64,000 bases of DNA, from NCBI GenBank assembly GCA_963732335.1, contig CAVSZO010000067.1, forward strand, positions 3,264 to 67,263, written 5' to 3'. Shown here piece by piece: positions 25,771 to 34,362 of the stretch (its first letter is position 1; the number at the start of each line of letters is the position of its first letter). The stretch is from Desertimonas sp963732335 (GTDB lineage Bacteria; Actinomycetota; Acidimicrobiia; Acidimicrobiales; Ilumatobacteraceae). The translations under genes were made by a program, and so were the position numbers. The notes beneath the pieces were generated by a model. It did no database searches and had not been told where the DNA came from. It saw only the letters and a program-made list of their open reading frames with translations.

Positions 25771-27315
25771 TGCGGCTGGGTCAACCGGACGTTCCCAGTA
25801 GCGAGCCCGGAGCTGCTTCTTGTACAGCTTGCCGGTGTCCAGGCGGGGCAGCTCGGGGTCGAAGTCGACCGAGCGTGGGCACTTGTAGGCGGCGAGGTGC
25901 TGCCGGCAGTACTCGATCAGCTCGGCCTCGAGCACGGGCCCGGCATCCTCCCATCGCGCCGGCTGGACCACGGCCTTCACCGCTTCGCCCATCTCGGTGT
26001 CGGGCACGCCGATGACGCCGACGTCGAACACCTTCGGGTGGTTGATGAGCACGTTCTCCGCTTCCTGCGGGTAGATGTTGACGCCGCCGGAGATGATCAT
26101 GAACGCCTTGCGATCGGTCAGGTAGAGGTAACCCTCCTCGTCGAGATAGCCGACATCGCCGACCGTGCTGTAGCCGCGAGTGTCCTTCGCTGCCGCGGTC
26201 TTGTCCGGGTCGTTGTGGTAGGCGAAGTCGTAGCCGCCGCTGAACCACACGGTGCCGATCTCACCGGTCGGCAGCTCGTTGCCTGCCTCGTCGAGGATGT
26301 GGACGACACCCAGCATCGCCCGTCCGACCGACCCTCGGTGGGTCAGCGATTCGGGCGTGGTGATGAAGGTGGCGCCGATGCCTTCGGTCGCCGAGTAGTA
26401 CTCGCTGACGATCGGCCCCCACCACTCGATCATCGCCTCCTTGACGTCGGCCGGGCACGGCGCCGCGGCGTGGACGACGGCCTTCAGGCTGGACACGTCG
26501 TACCGGGTCCGCTGCGACTCGGGGAGCTTGAGCATGCGGACGAACATGGTCGGCACGAACTGGGCGTGCGTCACCCCGTACTTCTCGATCAGGGCGAGCG
26601 CCTCGACCGGGTCGAACCGCTCCATCACCACGACGGTGGCGCCCAGCCGTTGGGCACCCATCGACCACGCAAGAGGCGCTGCGTGGTACAGCGGTGCGGG
26701 GCACAGGTACACGTCGCCCGCCCCGAGCCCGAGCGCCTGCAGGAACGGAACCGCTGCTGGTGGCCCCTGCCCGAGCGGCGCCAGCGTGAGTGGTCGCTTG
26801 ATCCCCTTCGGCCGGCCGGTGGTGCCCGAGGAGTAGAGGAGGAAGTCGCCCTCCATCTCGTCGGTGATCGGCGTCGAGGGTTGCGTGTCGACGGCGGTCT
26901 CGTAGCGCTCCCAACCGTCGAGCGATCCGCCGAGCAGGAGGCGGACCCTGACCTCGGGCGTCGCGTCCGGGGTGAACGCGTCGGCCGCCATGAGCGCCAG
27001 CGCCTCCGTCGACACGACGATCGACGCTCCGCTGTCGGCGGCGATGTACGCGGCCTCCTCCGCCGTGAGGTGCGAGTTGATGGCCGTGTAGTAGAGCCCT
27101 GCGCGCTGGGCCGCCCAGGCGACCTCCAGGAAGCGAGGATGGTTCTCGGCGAAGATGGCCAGCACGTCACCGGGCTCGATGCTTCGCTCGCGCAGCAGGT
27201 TGGCGAGGCGGTTGGAGGCGGCATCGAGATCGCCGAACGTCGTCATCTGACCGGTGCGGGCCATGATCACGGCTGGTCGGTCTGCTGCCTGGCTGGCGAC
27301 GGCGGCCGGGTGCAC
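25759..27315 (-). CDS. acyl-CoA synthetase (AMP-forming)
   Basis: 518-residue adenylate-forming ligase: LLYSSGTTGRPKGIKRPL (P-loop), SEYYSATEG (A5), DRKAFMIISGGVNIYPQEAE (A8) and the catalytic Lys in RLDTGKLYKKQLR. It resembles long-chain/aryl FadD-type ligases with a GGVNIYP hinge. ATG 27315 is preceded by GAAGGAGG. It is divergent from the acyl-CoA dehydrogenase at 27399, and the 28-bp operator sits between them, so the ligase and dehydrogenase are probably induced together. Confidence 0.94.
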   Translation of the reverse strand: MHPAAVASQAADRPAVIMARTGQMTTFGDLDAASNRLANLLRERSIEPGDVLAIFAENHPRFLEVAWAAQRAGLYYTAINSHLTAEEAAYIAADSGASIVVSTEALALMAADAFTPDATPEVRVRLLLGGSLDGWERYETAVDTQPSTPITDEMEGDFLLYSSGTTGRPKGIKRPLTLAPLGQGPPAAVPFLQALGLGAGDVYLCPAPLYHAAPLAWSMGAQRLGATVVVMERFDPVEALALIEKYGVTHAQFVPTMFVRMLKLPESQRTRYDVSSLKAVVHAAAPCPADVKEAMIEWWGPIVSEYYSATEGIGATFITTPESLTHRGSVGRAMLGVVHILDEAGNELPTGEIGTVWFSGGYDFAYHNDPDKTAAAKDTRGYSTVGDVGYLDEEGYLYLTDRKAFMIISGGVNIYPQEAENVLINHPKVFDVGVIGVPDTEMGEAVKAVVQPARWEDAGPVLEAELIEYCRQHLAAYKCPRSVDFDPELPRLDTGKLYKKQLRARYWERPVDPAAIST

Positions 27316-27350
27316 GTCGGACCTCCTTCGGTCGAGTGGCGCTGCTTGCT

Positions 27351-27378
27351 CAATCTATCTAACTGATAGTACTATTTC
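27351..27378. promoter_or_regulatory. 28-bp AT-rich operator/promoter, exact inverted twin of 15398-15425
   Basis: Reverse complement of the 15398-15425 element over all 28 positions (begins CAATCTATCTAACTGATAGT). It lies between the divergent acyl-CoA ligase (start 27315) and acyl-CoA dehydrogenase (start 27399). Internal symmetry: CTATC/GATAG and the palindrome ATAGTACTAT. Confidence 0.78.
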
Positions 27379-27398
27379 CACGAGAGGTGACAAGACCG

Positions 27399-28574
27399 AT
27401 GCGATTGAGCGAACTGACACCCGTCGATGCGGCCTTCCGCGAGGAGCTGCGCGACTGGCTGGCCGATCACCTGACGGGTGAGTTCCACGCCGCCCGCGGC
27501 CTCGGCGGCCCTGCTGACGACACGGCGTGGGACGTCCGCCTCGAGTGGGAGAAGGAGTTGGCGTCAGCCCGGTGGCTCAACGTCTCGTGGCCGGAGGAGT
27601 ACGGCGGTCGCGGTGGCACGACCACGCAGGAGTTGATCTTCCACATCGAGCACGCCGCCGTCGAGGCGCCCTACTGGGTCGGCGTCCAGGGCCGCGACCT
27701 GTTCGGACCGACGCTGCTCGAGTTCGGTAGCCATGCCCAGCGGCGGCGCTTCCTCCCGCCGATCACCCGCTGCGAGGAGATGTGGGGGCAGGGGTTCAGC
27801 GAACCCGACGCCGGTTCGGACCTCGCCGGCCTGAAGACTCGTGCCGAGCGCGACGGTGACGAGTGGGTCATCACGGGGCAGAAGATCTGGACCACGTTCG
27901 GCCACCACGCCGACTGGCTCTACGTGCTCTGCCGCACCAACCGGGACGCGCCGAAGCACCGCGGCATCTCGATGGTGCTCGTGCCGCGCCACCAGGACGG
28001 CGTCGACGTCCGGCCGATCCGCAACCTGGCGGGTGGTCTCGAGTTCTGCGAGGTGTTCTTCGACGGCGCCCGCACGGCGCTCGACAACGTGGTCGGTGAG
28101 GTCGACGGCGGCTGGAAGGTCGTGATGGGGACGCTCGGCAACGAGCGGGCCGGGGCGACGGTGCTCCCGTTCCAGGCGCTGTTCGAACGAGAGATGAGCG
28201 CCCTGCTCGAACTCGCCCGCGCCCGCGGCGTCGATCGCCATCCCGTGGTTCGCCAGCGGCTGGCGCGAGCGTGGGCCGGCCTCCGCATCCTGCAGCTCAA
28301 CAACGACCGCCTCCTGAGCACGGTGCTGCAGGGCGTGCATCCGGGCCCGGAGTCCTCGATCGGCAAGCTGTACTGGGCGAACTGGCACCGCGACTTCGGC
28401 GAGCTGATGATCGACGTGCTGGGCGCCGACGCGCTGATCACCCACGAGGGCGGGCACGAGGCCGCGATGCAGCACAGCTTCTTGAACTCCCGCGCCGAGA
28501 CGATCTACGGCGGGGCCAACGAGATCCAGCGCAACATCCTCGGCGAGCGCGTCCTCGGACTCCCGAAGGAGTGA
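27399..28574 (+). CDS. acyl-CoA dehydrogenase
   Basis: 391 residues, intact. SWPEEYGGRGGTT, WGQGFSEPDAGSDLAGL, WVITGQKIWTTFGHHADW, GPESSIGKLYWANWH and C-terminal IYGGANEIQRNILGERVLGLPKE. ATG 27399 has GAGAGG about 11 nt upstream; GTG 27387 is an alternative. First gene of an operon continuing with racemase, LLM, patatin and WS/DGAT. With the adjacent racemase it would suit degradation of methyl-branched acyl-CoAs (isoprenoid or steroid side chains); this is inferred from neighbours. Confidence 0.93.
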   Translation: MRLSELTPVDAAFREELRDWLADHLTGEFHAARGLGGPADDTAWDVRLEWEKELASARWLNVSWPEEYGGRGGTTTQELIFHIEHAAVEAPYWVGVQGRDLFGPTLLEFGSHAQRRRFLPPITRCEEMWGQGFSEPDAGSDLAGLKTRAERDGDEWVITGQKIWTTFGHHADWLYVLCRTNRDAPKHRGISMVLVPRHQDGVDVRPIRNLAGGLEFCEVFFDGARTALDNVVGEVDGGWKVVMGTLGNERAGATVLPFQALFEREMSALLELARARGVDRHPVVRQRLARAWAGLRILQLNNDRLLSTVLQGVHPGPESSIGKLYWANWHRDFGELMIDVLGADALITHEGGHEAAMQHSFLNSRAETIYGGANEIQRNILGERVLGLPKE

Positions 28575-28577
28575 CGA

Positions 28578-29711
28578 GTGCCGGGTCCGCTCGCGGGAGC
28601 CACCGTGATCGAATTCGCCGGCCTCGGGCCGGGGCCGTTCGCGGCGATGCTGCTTGCCGACCTCGGTGCAGACGTCGTGCGGGTCGACCGGCCGGGCACC
28701 ACGAGCGACGACGCCCGGCTGTATGTCATGCATCGCGGCCGGCGTTCGGTGACGGTCGACCTCAAGCAGCCCGATGGGCGCGAGGTCGTGCTGCGCCTCG
28801 TGGAACGTGCTGACGCGCTGATCGAGGGACACCGACCGGGCGTGATGGAGCGGCTCGGGCTCGGCCCGCACGACTGCCACGCCCGCAACCCCCGACTGGT
28901 CTACGGCAGGATGACCGGCTGGGGCCAGGACGGCCCGCTCGCCCACAGCGCCGGGCACGACATCGACTACATCGCCTTGTCGGGCGCACTCGGCGCGTGC
29001 GCCCGCCGCGGCGAACGCCCGCTGCCGCCCGTCAACATGATCGGCGACTTCGGCGGCGGTGGCGCGTTCCTCGCCCTCGGCATCGTCGCCGCGATGTGGG
29101 AGGCGCAGCACTCCGGCAAGGGCCAGGTGGTCGACGCGGCGATGGTCGACGGCAGCGCCGTGCTCACCACGATGATGCACGGGCTGATCGCCCAGGGCCG
29201 CTGGCGCGACGAGGCGGGGGTCAACTTCGCCGACACCGGCTCGCCGTACTACGAGGTGTACGAGTGCGCCGATGGCCGCTACGTCGGCGTGGGCGCGATC
29301 GAAGGCCCGTTCTACGACGAGCTGCTGTCTGGTCTCGGCCTGACCCGTGACGAGCTGCCTGACCGGCGGGACGAGGCGACCTGGCCGGCCCTGAAGGAGC
29401 GCTTCGCCGACGTGTTCCGCGGCCGCACGCGCGACGAGTGGGCAGCGCGCTTCGCCGGCACCGACGCCTGCGTGGCCCCTGTGCTGACTCTCACCGAGGC
29501 ACCGCAGCACCCCCACAACCAGGCCCGTCGCACGTTCGTCGAGCACGGTGGCGTGGTCCAACCGGCACCGGCTCCCCGCTTCAGCCGCACGCCGACCACG
29601 CTCGGCGGCACCCCGCCGGCACCTGGCGAGCACTCACGGGAGATCCTCGTCGAGCTCGGCTACCGACCCGACGACGTCGAGCACCTCCTCGCCGCGGGCG
29701 CAGTCCGATGA
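28578..29711 (+). CDS. mcr: alpha-methylacyl-CoA racemase (family III CoA-transferase fold)
   Basis: 377 residues. It has the racemase rather than the transferase signatures: EGHRPGVMERLGLGP, RLVYGRMTGWGQDGPL, the catalytic His in SAGHDIDYIALSGAL, Asp in NMIGDFGGGG and the acidic YYEVYECADGRYVGVG region. Mcr/AMACR interconverts (R)- and (S)-2-methylacyl-CoA so that S-specific dehydrogenases can act. Begins at GTG 28578, 3 bp after the dehydrogenase stop, and overlaps the LLM gene by ATGA. The normal domain order here contrasts with the two rearranged CoA-transferases at 9876 and 18673. Confidence 0.88.
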   Translation: MPGPLAGATVIEFAGLGPGPFAAMLLADLGADVVRVDRPGTTSDDARLYVMHRGRRSVTVDLKQPDGREVVLRLVERADALIEGHRPGVMERLGLGPHDCHARNPRLVYGRMTGWGQDGPLAHSAGHDIDYIALSGALGACARRGERPLPPVNMIGDFGGGGAFLALGIVAAMWEAQHSGKGQVVDAAMVDGSAVLTTMMHGLIAQGRWRDEAGVNFADTGSPYYEVYECADGRYVGVGAIEGPFYDELLSGLGLTRDELPDRRDEATWPALKERFADVFRGRTRDEWAARFAGTDACVAPVLTLTEAPQHPHNQARRTFVEHGGVVQPAPAPRFSRTPTTLGGTPPAPGEHSREILVELGYRPDDVEHLLAAGAVR

Positions 29712-30748
29712 AGATCGATGCCACGCTGACGAAGCACGTCGACCGCACGAGGGAGGCCGCTGCCGAGCTCGAGTCGGCCGGCTACGACGGCCTCTGGGTG
29801 GGTGAGACGAAGCACGACCCGTTCCTCGAGTCGCTGCAGGCGGCCGACGCCACGGAGCACGTCACGGTCGGGACCGCCGTCGCCATCGCCTTCGGCCGCA
29901 GCCCGATGACGCTCGCCAGCACCGGGTTCGACCTCGCCCGGTACACGCGCGGGCGCTTCGTGCTCGGGCTCGGCTCGCAGGTCAAGCCGCACATCGAGCG
30001 ACGCTTCTCGATGCCGTGGTCGCACCCCGCGCCGCGCATGCGCGAGCTGGTGCTCGCGATGCGGGCGATCTGGCGCACCTGGCAGGAGGGCGAGCCACTC
30101 GACTTCCGCGGCGACTTCTACACGCACACCCTGATGACGCCGTTCTTCTCGCCGCCACCGCACGAGTGGGGCCCGCCTCCCGTGTACGTGGCCGGTGTGG
30201 GTGAGCGGATGACGGAGACCGCCGGTGAGGTTGGTGACGGCTTCTTCTTCCACCCGTTCACCACGGACCGTTACCTGCGTGAGGTGACGCTGCCGGCGCT
30301 CCGGTGCGGCCGTGCCGCCGCCGGCCACACGGGCCTCGAGGGGTTCGAGATCGCCGGCCCGGCGTTCACCTGCACCGGCCGCGATGACAACGAGCTGGCG
30401 GCGGCGATCAAGGGGACCAAGGACCAGATCGCCTTCTACGCGTCGACACCTGCGTACCGGTCCGTCCTCGAACTGCACGGATGGGGTGACCTGCAGCCGG
30501 AGCTGACGGCGCTGTCGAAGCAAGGCCGCTGGTCGGAGATGGGCGACGCCGTGGACGACGAGTTGCTGCACGCCTTCGCCGTGGTCGGCGAACCGGCCGA
30601 GGTCGGCCGCGGGCTGCGCCGGCGATGGGGCGACGTGGCAACGCGCATCACCCTCTACGCCACCTACGCCGCCGATCCAGCGGTGTGGCCGGAAGTGATC
30701 GATGCCCTCCGCGACCCGCCGGCTGACGCCGATCGGGCGGTCGGCTGA
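29708..30748 (+). CDS. LLM-class F420-dependent oxidoreductase (TIGR03617-like)
   Basis: 346 residues, intact. MKIDATLTKHVDRTREAAAE, YDGLWVGETKHDPFLES, HVTVGTAVAIAFGRSPMTLA, RFVLGLGSQVKPHIERRF and PPVYVAGVGERMTE match the actinobacterial F420-dependent subfamily that begins with an E-T-x-H-D-P-F motif. Translationally coupled to the racemase (ATGA at 29708). Role in the operon (reduction of an enoyl or oxidation of an alcohol) unknown. Confidence 0.88.
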   Translation: MKIDATLTKHVDRTREAAAELESAGYDGLWVGETKHDPFLESLQAADATEHVTVGTAVAIAFGRSPMTLASTGFDLARYTRGRFVLGLGSQVKPHIERRFSMPWSHPAPRMRELVLAMRAIWRTWQEGEPLDFRGDFYTHTLMTPFFSPPPHEWGPPPVYVAGVGERMTETAGEVGDGFFFHPFTTDRYLREVTLPALRCGRAAAGHTGLEGFEIAGPAFTCTGRDDNELAAAIKGTKDQIAFYASTPAYRSVLELHGWGDLQPELTALSKQGRWSEMGDAVDDELLHAFAVVGEPAEVGRGLRRRWGDVATRITLYATYAADPAVWPEVIDALRDPPADADRAVG

Positions 30749-30772
30749 GGGACGACGCACCCGAACGTCCAG

Positions 30773-31531
30773 CTGCGGCGGGCGAGGGTCGCGGCGTGCT
30801 TCGGCGGCGGCGGGGCCTTCGGCGTGGGCTTCGACATGGGTGTCGCCCGGGCCCTGATCGAGGCAGGCATCCCCGTGAGCTCGGGGCCGATGCTCGGGAC
30901 CTCGGCGGGGGCGTGGACCGCGGCCGCGTTGGCGGTCGGGATCGACTTGGACGAGATCCTGGCGTCGTGGCGCGGCGCGCCGCAGGAGGACACGTCCCGC
31001 GTCATCGACATCACCCGCCCACTGTTCGGCGAGGCCCGCGACGAACGCGTCAGCACGGCCGCCATCCGCCTCCCGGTGCTCTACCCGACGATCCTGACGG
31101 GCTCCGATCACGACCTCGCCGACCTCGTCGCCGCCTCGTCGTCGCCGCCGCGTGTCGCCGTGCCGCACCGCATCGACGGACATCGGTACATCGATGCCGG
31201 CATCGTCACCACGACGTCCGCCGATCGGGCGGCGCCGGCCGACCTCCTCGTCGTGGTCGCCCCGATGGCCGGTCCCGTGCTCGGCCGGCTCGGCGCGGCG
31301 TCGGAGCGGATGGTCGCCTTCGAGCTGATGCGCTGGCGGATGACGGGTGGGCACGTCCTGTACATCCGCCCCAACCGCGCCGTCGGCGCGCTGGCGGGGA
31401 CACGCCCGACCGACGTGCTCGACACGGCGATCGCCGAGCCCACCTACCGGGCGGCGTACGAGCTCGGAACGCGTTGCGCCGAGCGGTTCCGGATCCGACA
31501 CCCGCGACTGGCCGCGCGCATCGCCGGCTGA
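30773..31531 (+). CDS. patatin-like phospholipase (start uncertain)
   Basis: Patatin-family lipid acyl hydrolase with a Ser-Asp dyad. The oxyanion loop GGGGAFGVGFDMGVARAL and nucleophile motif MLGTSAGAWTAAAL are clear, and Asp is expected in YIDAGIVT (D-A-G for the usual D-G-G). The frame is open back to the LLM stop at 30748, but no ATG, GTG or TTG precedes the glycine loop; the first GTG (30824) would cut it. A CTG at 30773 or a missing base near 30750 may hide the start. No signal peptide. Followed 8 bp later by WS/DGAT. Confidence 0.78.
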   Translation: MRRARVAACFGGGGAFGVGFDMGVARALIEAGIPVSSGPMLGTSAGAWTAAALAVGIDLDEILASWRGAPQEDTSRVIDITRPLFGEARDERVSTAAIRLPVLYPTILTGSDHDLADLVAASSSPPRVAVPHRIDGHRYIDAGIVTTTSADRAAPADLLVVVAPMAGPVLGRLGAASERMVAFELMRWRMTGGHVLYIRPNRAVGALAGTRPTDVLDTAIAEPTYRAAYELGTRCAERFRIRHPRLAARIAG

Positions 31532-31539
31532 GGAGGACG

Positions 31540-33026
31540 ATGCAGCAGCTCAGCGGACTCGATGCGGCGATGCTCTACACGGAGACGGCACAGACGCCGA
31601 ATCACGTCGCCGCCCTCTACACCTACGACCCGTCGACTGCCCGTGGCGGCGCGGTGTCCTTCGACGCGATCGTCGCCAACGTCCAGCGCCGCCTGGCCCT
31701 CTCGCCGACGTTCCGTCGCAGGCTGACGAGGGTGCCGATGGGTCTCGACCATCCCTACTGGGTGGAGGACGCCGACTTCGACCTCGAGTTCCACGTCCGC
31801 CGCCTCGCCGTGCCCGGGCCCGGCTCGTGGCGGGACCTGTGCGAGCTGGCCGCCCGCCTGTATGCCCAGCCGATCAACCTCGACCGCCCACCATGGGAGA
31901 TGCACATCATCGAGGGCCTCGGCGACGGCGTCGACGGGATCCCGCGGAACGGCTTCGCCGCGCTGATCAAGATCCACCACGCCGCCGTCGACGGCATCTC
32001 CGGGATGGAGCTGATGACCGTCCTCCACGATCGGGAGCCGGACGCCGACCCGCCCGCCGTCGACGATCGTTGGCAGCCGGAGATCCCACCGTCCCCGTGG
32101 CAGCTGCTGAACCGGGCAGCGCTGAACAACCTCGCCAAGCCGATGCACGCCGTGCGAGTCGCCGGGCGCGTCGCCCCGGCCCTCGTCCGAGTCCCGCTCG
32201 ACATCCGGCGGGGCAGCCTGCAGGCGCCACCCGCCTCGATGCCGAGAACCCGCTTCAACGCTGCCGTCGGGCCGCACCGGTCGATCGGCGCGATCCGCGC
32301 GCCGCTCGACGACGTCCGCCGCGCCCGCTCGGCGGTCCCCGGCTCGACGGTCAACGACGCCGTGCTGACGATCGTCGGCGGAGCGATGCGCCGCTATCTC
32401 GACAGCAAGGGCGAGCTCCCCGACGAGGACATGGTCGCCTTCGTACCGATCTCCACCCGGACCAAGGCCGAGCGCGGCGCCGGGGGCAACCGCATCTCGA
32501 TGATGACCGCCACCCTGGCCACGCACGAGACCGATCCGGTGATGCGCATGGCGCTCGTGAGCGCGGGCATGCGTGGCGTGAAGGACCTCGCCAACGCGAT
32601 CGGCGGACGGACGTTGGCCGACCTGTCCGATGCCGTGCCGGGACTCCTGCTCGGCGTCGGGTCGCGGGGCTCGCCCAACTCGCCGCCCGCAGCCGCGGTC
32701 CCGTCCAGGCCAACGCGTCCGTCACCAACGTGCCGGGGCCGACCGAGCCGCTGTACTTCACGGGTGCCCGGGCCGTCGGTACGTACGGTGCCGGACCGAT
32801 CGCTCACGGCATGGGCCTCATCCATCTGATCAGCAGCTACGTCGGGCAGGTCGCGTTCTCGTTCACCGCCGATCGAGACATGCTTCCGGACCCCGAGTTC
32901 TACGCCCAGTGCCTGCGGGGATCGCTGGAGGAGCTGGTTGCTACGTCCCGGCCAGCTCGGCGACGACATGCCCGATCCCGGTCAGATCGGTCCCCCGCGG
33001 GCCCGAGTGCACTTGCACGTAGCTGA
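31540..33026 (+). CDS. wax ester synthase/diacylglycerol acyltransferase (WS/DGAT; frameshift near 32670)
   Basis: Makes wax esters or triacylglycerol from acyl-CoA. ATG 31540 with AGGAGGA in front. MQQLSGLDAAMLYTET start, acyltransferase active site H-H-A-A-V-D-G at residues 146-152, NDAVLTIVGGAMRRYL and NRISMMTATLATHETDP. After LADLSDAVPGLLLG the frame shifts and continues as ANASVTNVPGPTEPLYFTGA (the second family motif, N-V-P-G-P) to FYAQCLRGSLEELVAT. The true end is probably near 32940; the printed frame runs to 33026, antisense over the next LLM gene. Confidence 0.87.
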
Positions 33027-33918
33027 TGCCGAGCCGGTCGCGCAGGGCGTGCAGCTTCTCGGCGCAGCGGGCCGGCGAACCGACGAGCACGCCTGGCGCA
33101 TCGTCGAGCCACGCCGGATCGACGCCCAGCCGCCCGGCCATCTTGGTGACGAGTGTGCTCGCCGCGCCGCGGTCGTCGGTGACGTGGAGCAGCCACTGGG
33201 CCATCGACAGCTCGATGTCCTCCACCCGGCGCCCAGCGGCTTCGGCGCCTTCCCGCACCCAGTCGACCTTCTCCGCCATCCGCTCCCAGCTCACGTCGGC
33301 CACCGAGTGACCACCCGTGTCGCCTGCCGCCAGGTTGGCGTTGATCCCGGCGATGTCGGCTTCTCTGCCGACGAGGCGCAGCATGCGCGGGCCGCCGCCA
33401 CCGATCAGCAGCGGAGGATGGGGTCGCTGCACCGCCGCGGGCACGCCGACCAGGTCGCGGACCGTGAAGTGGGCGCCCGAGAAGCTGAACGGTTCGCCGG
33501 AGAACAACCCCTTGAGCACGGCGATCGACTCGGCGAGGCGCTCGATGCGCTCGCCGGCGGCGTCGTAGGTGACGCCGGCGGCGACGTAGTCCGAGCGCAT
33601 CCAGCCGGCGCCGATGCCGAGCTCGAGGCGCCCCTCGCTCATCACGTCGAGCGTGGCCGCCATCCGATGGGTCAGCACCGGGTGGCGGTAGTCGTTGCCG
33701 AGCACGGCCGTCTGCACGCGCAGTCGGGTGGTCTCCATCGCCGCTGCCGTGAGCATGACGAACGGCTCGACCGTGTACCCACCGGTGAAGTGGTCGGCGA
33801 GGGCGACGGTCGAGAAGCCCATGTCCTCGAGGCGGCGCAGTTCCTTGCGCCACTCGCCGACCGAGCCGGCGAGATCGGGTACTTGGGCGGTGAAGCGGAA
33901 CGGCCGACGCATGCTCAC
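32941..33918 (-). CDS. LLM-class F420-dependent oxidoreductase (TIGR03621-like)
   Basis: About 325 residues. RRPFRFTAQVPDLAGSVGEWRKELRRLEDMGFSTVALADHF at the N terminus (two blocks), LRVQTAVLGNDYRHPVL, GRLELGIGAGWMRSDY and PPLLIGGGGPRML. GTG 33918 overlaps the SnoaL stop (GTGA), so they are translated together; ATG 33912 is an alternative. Convergent with WS/DGAT. Confidence 0.88.
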   Translation of the reverse strand: MSMRRPFRFTAQVPDLAGSVGEWRKELRRLEDMGFSTVALADHFTGGYTVEPFVMLTAAAMETTRLRVQTAVLGNDYRHPVLTHRMAATLDVMSEGRLELGIGAGWMRSDYVAAGVTYDAAGERIERLAESIAVLKGLFSGEPFSFSGAHFTVRDLVGVPAAVQRPHPPLLIGGGGPRMLRLVGREADIAGINANLAAGDTGGHSVADVSWERMAEKVDWVREGAEAAGRRVEDIELSMAQWLLHVTDDRGAASTLVTKMAGRLGVDPAWLDDAPGVLVGSPARCAEKLHALRDRLGISYVQVHSGPRGTDLTGIGHVVAELAGT

Positions 33919-34301
33919 CGCCGAAGCGTCACGATCCGCTGGGCGATCCGCCACGCTCCATCCTCGCGCCGCAGGACGTCGTCGTAGTCGGCGGAGCCCA
34001 CGCGGCCGCGTGCTCCCGACCCGATGACCTTGGACCGCATGCGCACTTCGGCGCCGTCCGTCGTGACGATCACGTTGGTGACGTGGTGGGCAACGGGGTG
34101 CGCCTGACTGACTTCCATCATCCGCCGGATCGCTGCCGATCCGACGATCCGCTGGTCGCTCTCGCCGAAGCCGCGCAGCTCGTAGACCGCGTCACGGCAG
34201 AACACGTCCTCCAGTCCGTCCCAGTCGCGGTCGTCGATCGATGTCCCGTAGCGGGCCGCCAGCTCATGGATCTCGAATCGATCGTCGGTCGACAGTGCCA
34301 T
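33915..34301 (-). CDS. SnoaL/NTF2-like protein
   Basis: 128 residues, one NTF2 fold. FEIHELAARYGTSIDDRDWDGLEDVFCRDAVYEL is the typical helix-then-strand start (Y...D.RDWD), and the C-terminal sheet includes HHVTNVIVTTDGAEVRMRS and YDDVLRREDGAWRIAQRIV. Members of this subgroup pair with oxidoreductases and may act as dehydratases/isomerases such as scytalone-dehydratase-like enzymes. Divergent from the molybdenum hydroxylase operon; heads the pair with the LLM gene. Confidence 0.85.
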   Translation of the reverse strand: MALSTDDRFEIHELAARYGTSIDDRDWDGLEDVFCRDAVYELRGFGESDQRIVGSAAIRRMMEVSQAHPVAHHVTNVIVTTDGAEVRMRSKVIGSGARGRVGSADYDDVLRREDGAWRIAQRIVTLRR

Positions 34302-34305
34302 CGCT

Positions 34306-34328
34306 CGGTATGATACGTTAAATTATTG
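34306..34328. promoter_or_regulatory. AT-rich divergent promoter/operator
   Basis: TATGATACGTTAAATTATTG (34309-34328) is a conspicuous AT island between the SnoaL gene (start 34301) and the molybdenum hydroxylase operon (start 34363). No long perfect symmetry; it is weakly similar to the other AT-rich islands. Confidence 0.45.
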
Positions 34329-34362
34329 CTCGGATTCCAGCTCGGACGCGAAGGGGACAGTC

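Noticed and set aside
25636..27366. Long plus-strand open frame (about 576 codons) opposite the acyl-CoA ligase
   Set aside because: Arg/Val/Gly-rich composition without any family motif; it is the antisense of a clear adenylate-forming enzyme, as expected in very GC-rich DNA.
27564..29633. Minus-strand open frame of about 690 codons
   Set aside because: Antisense to the intact acyl-CoA dehydrogenase and racemase; no domain features.
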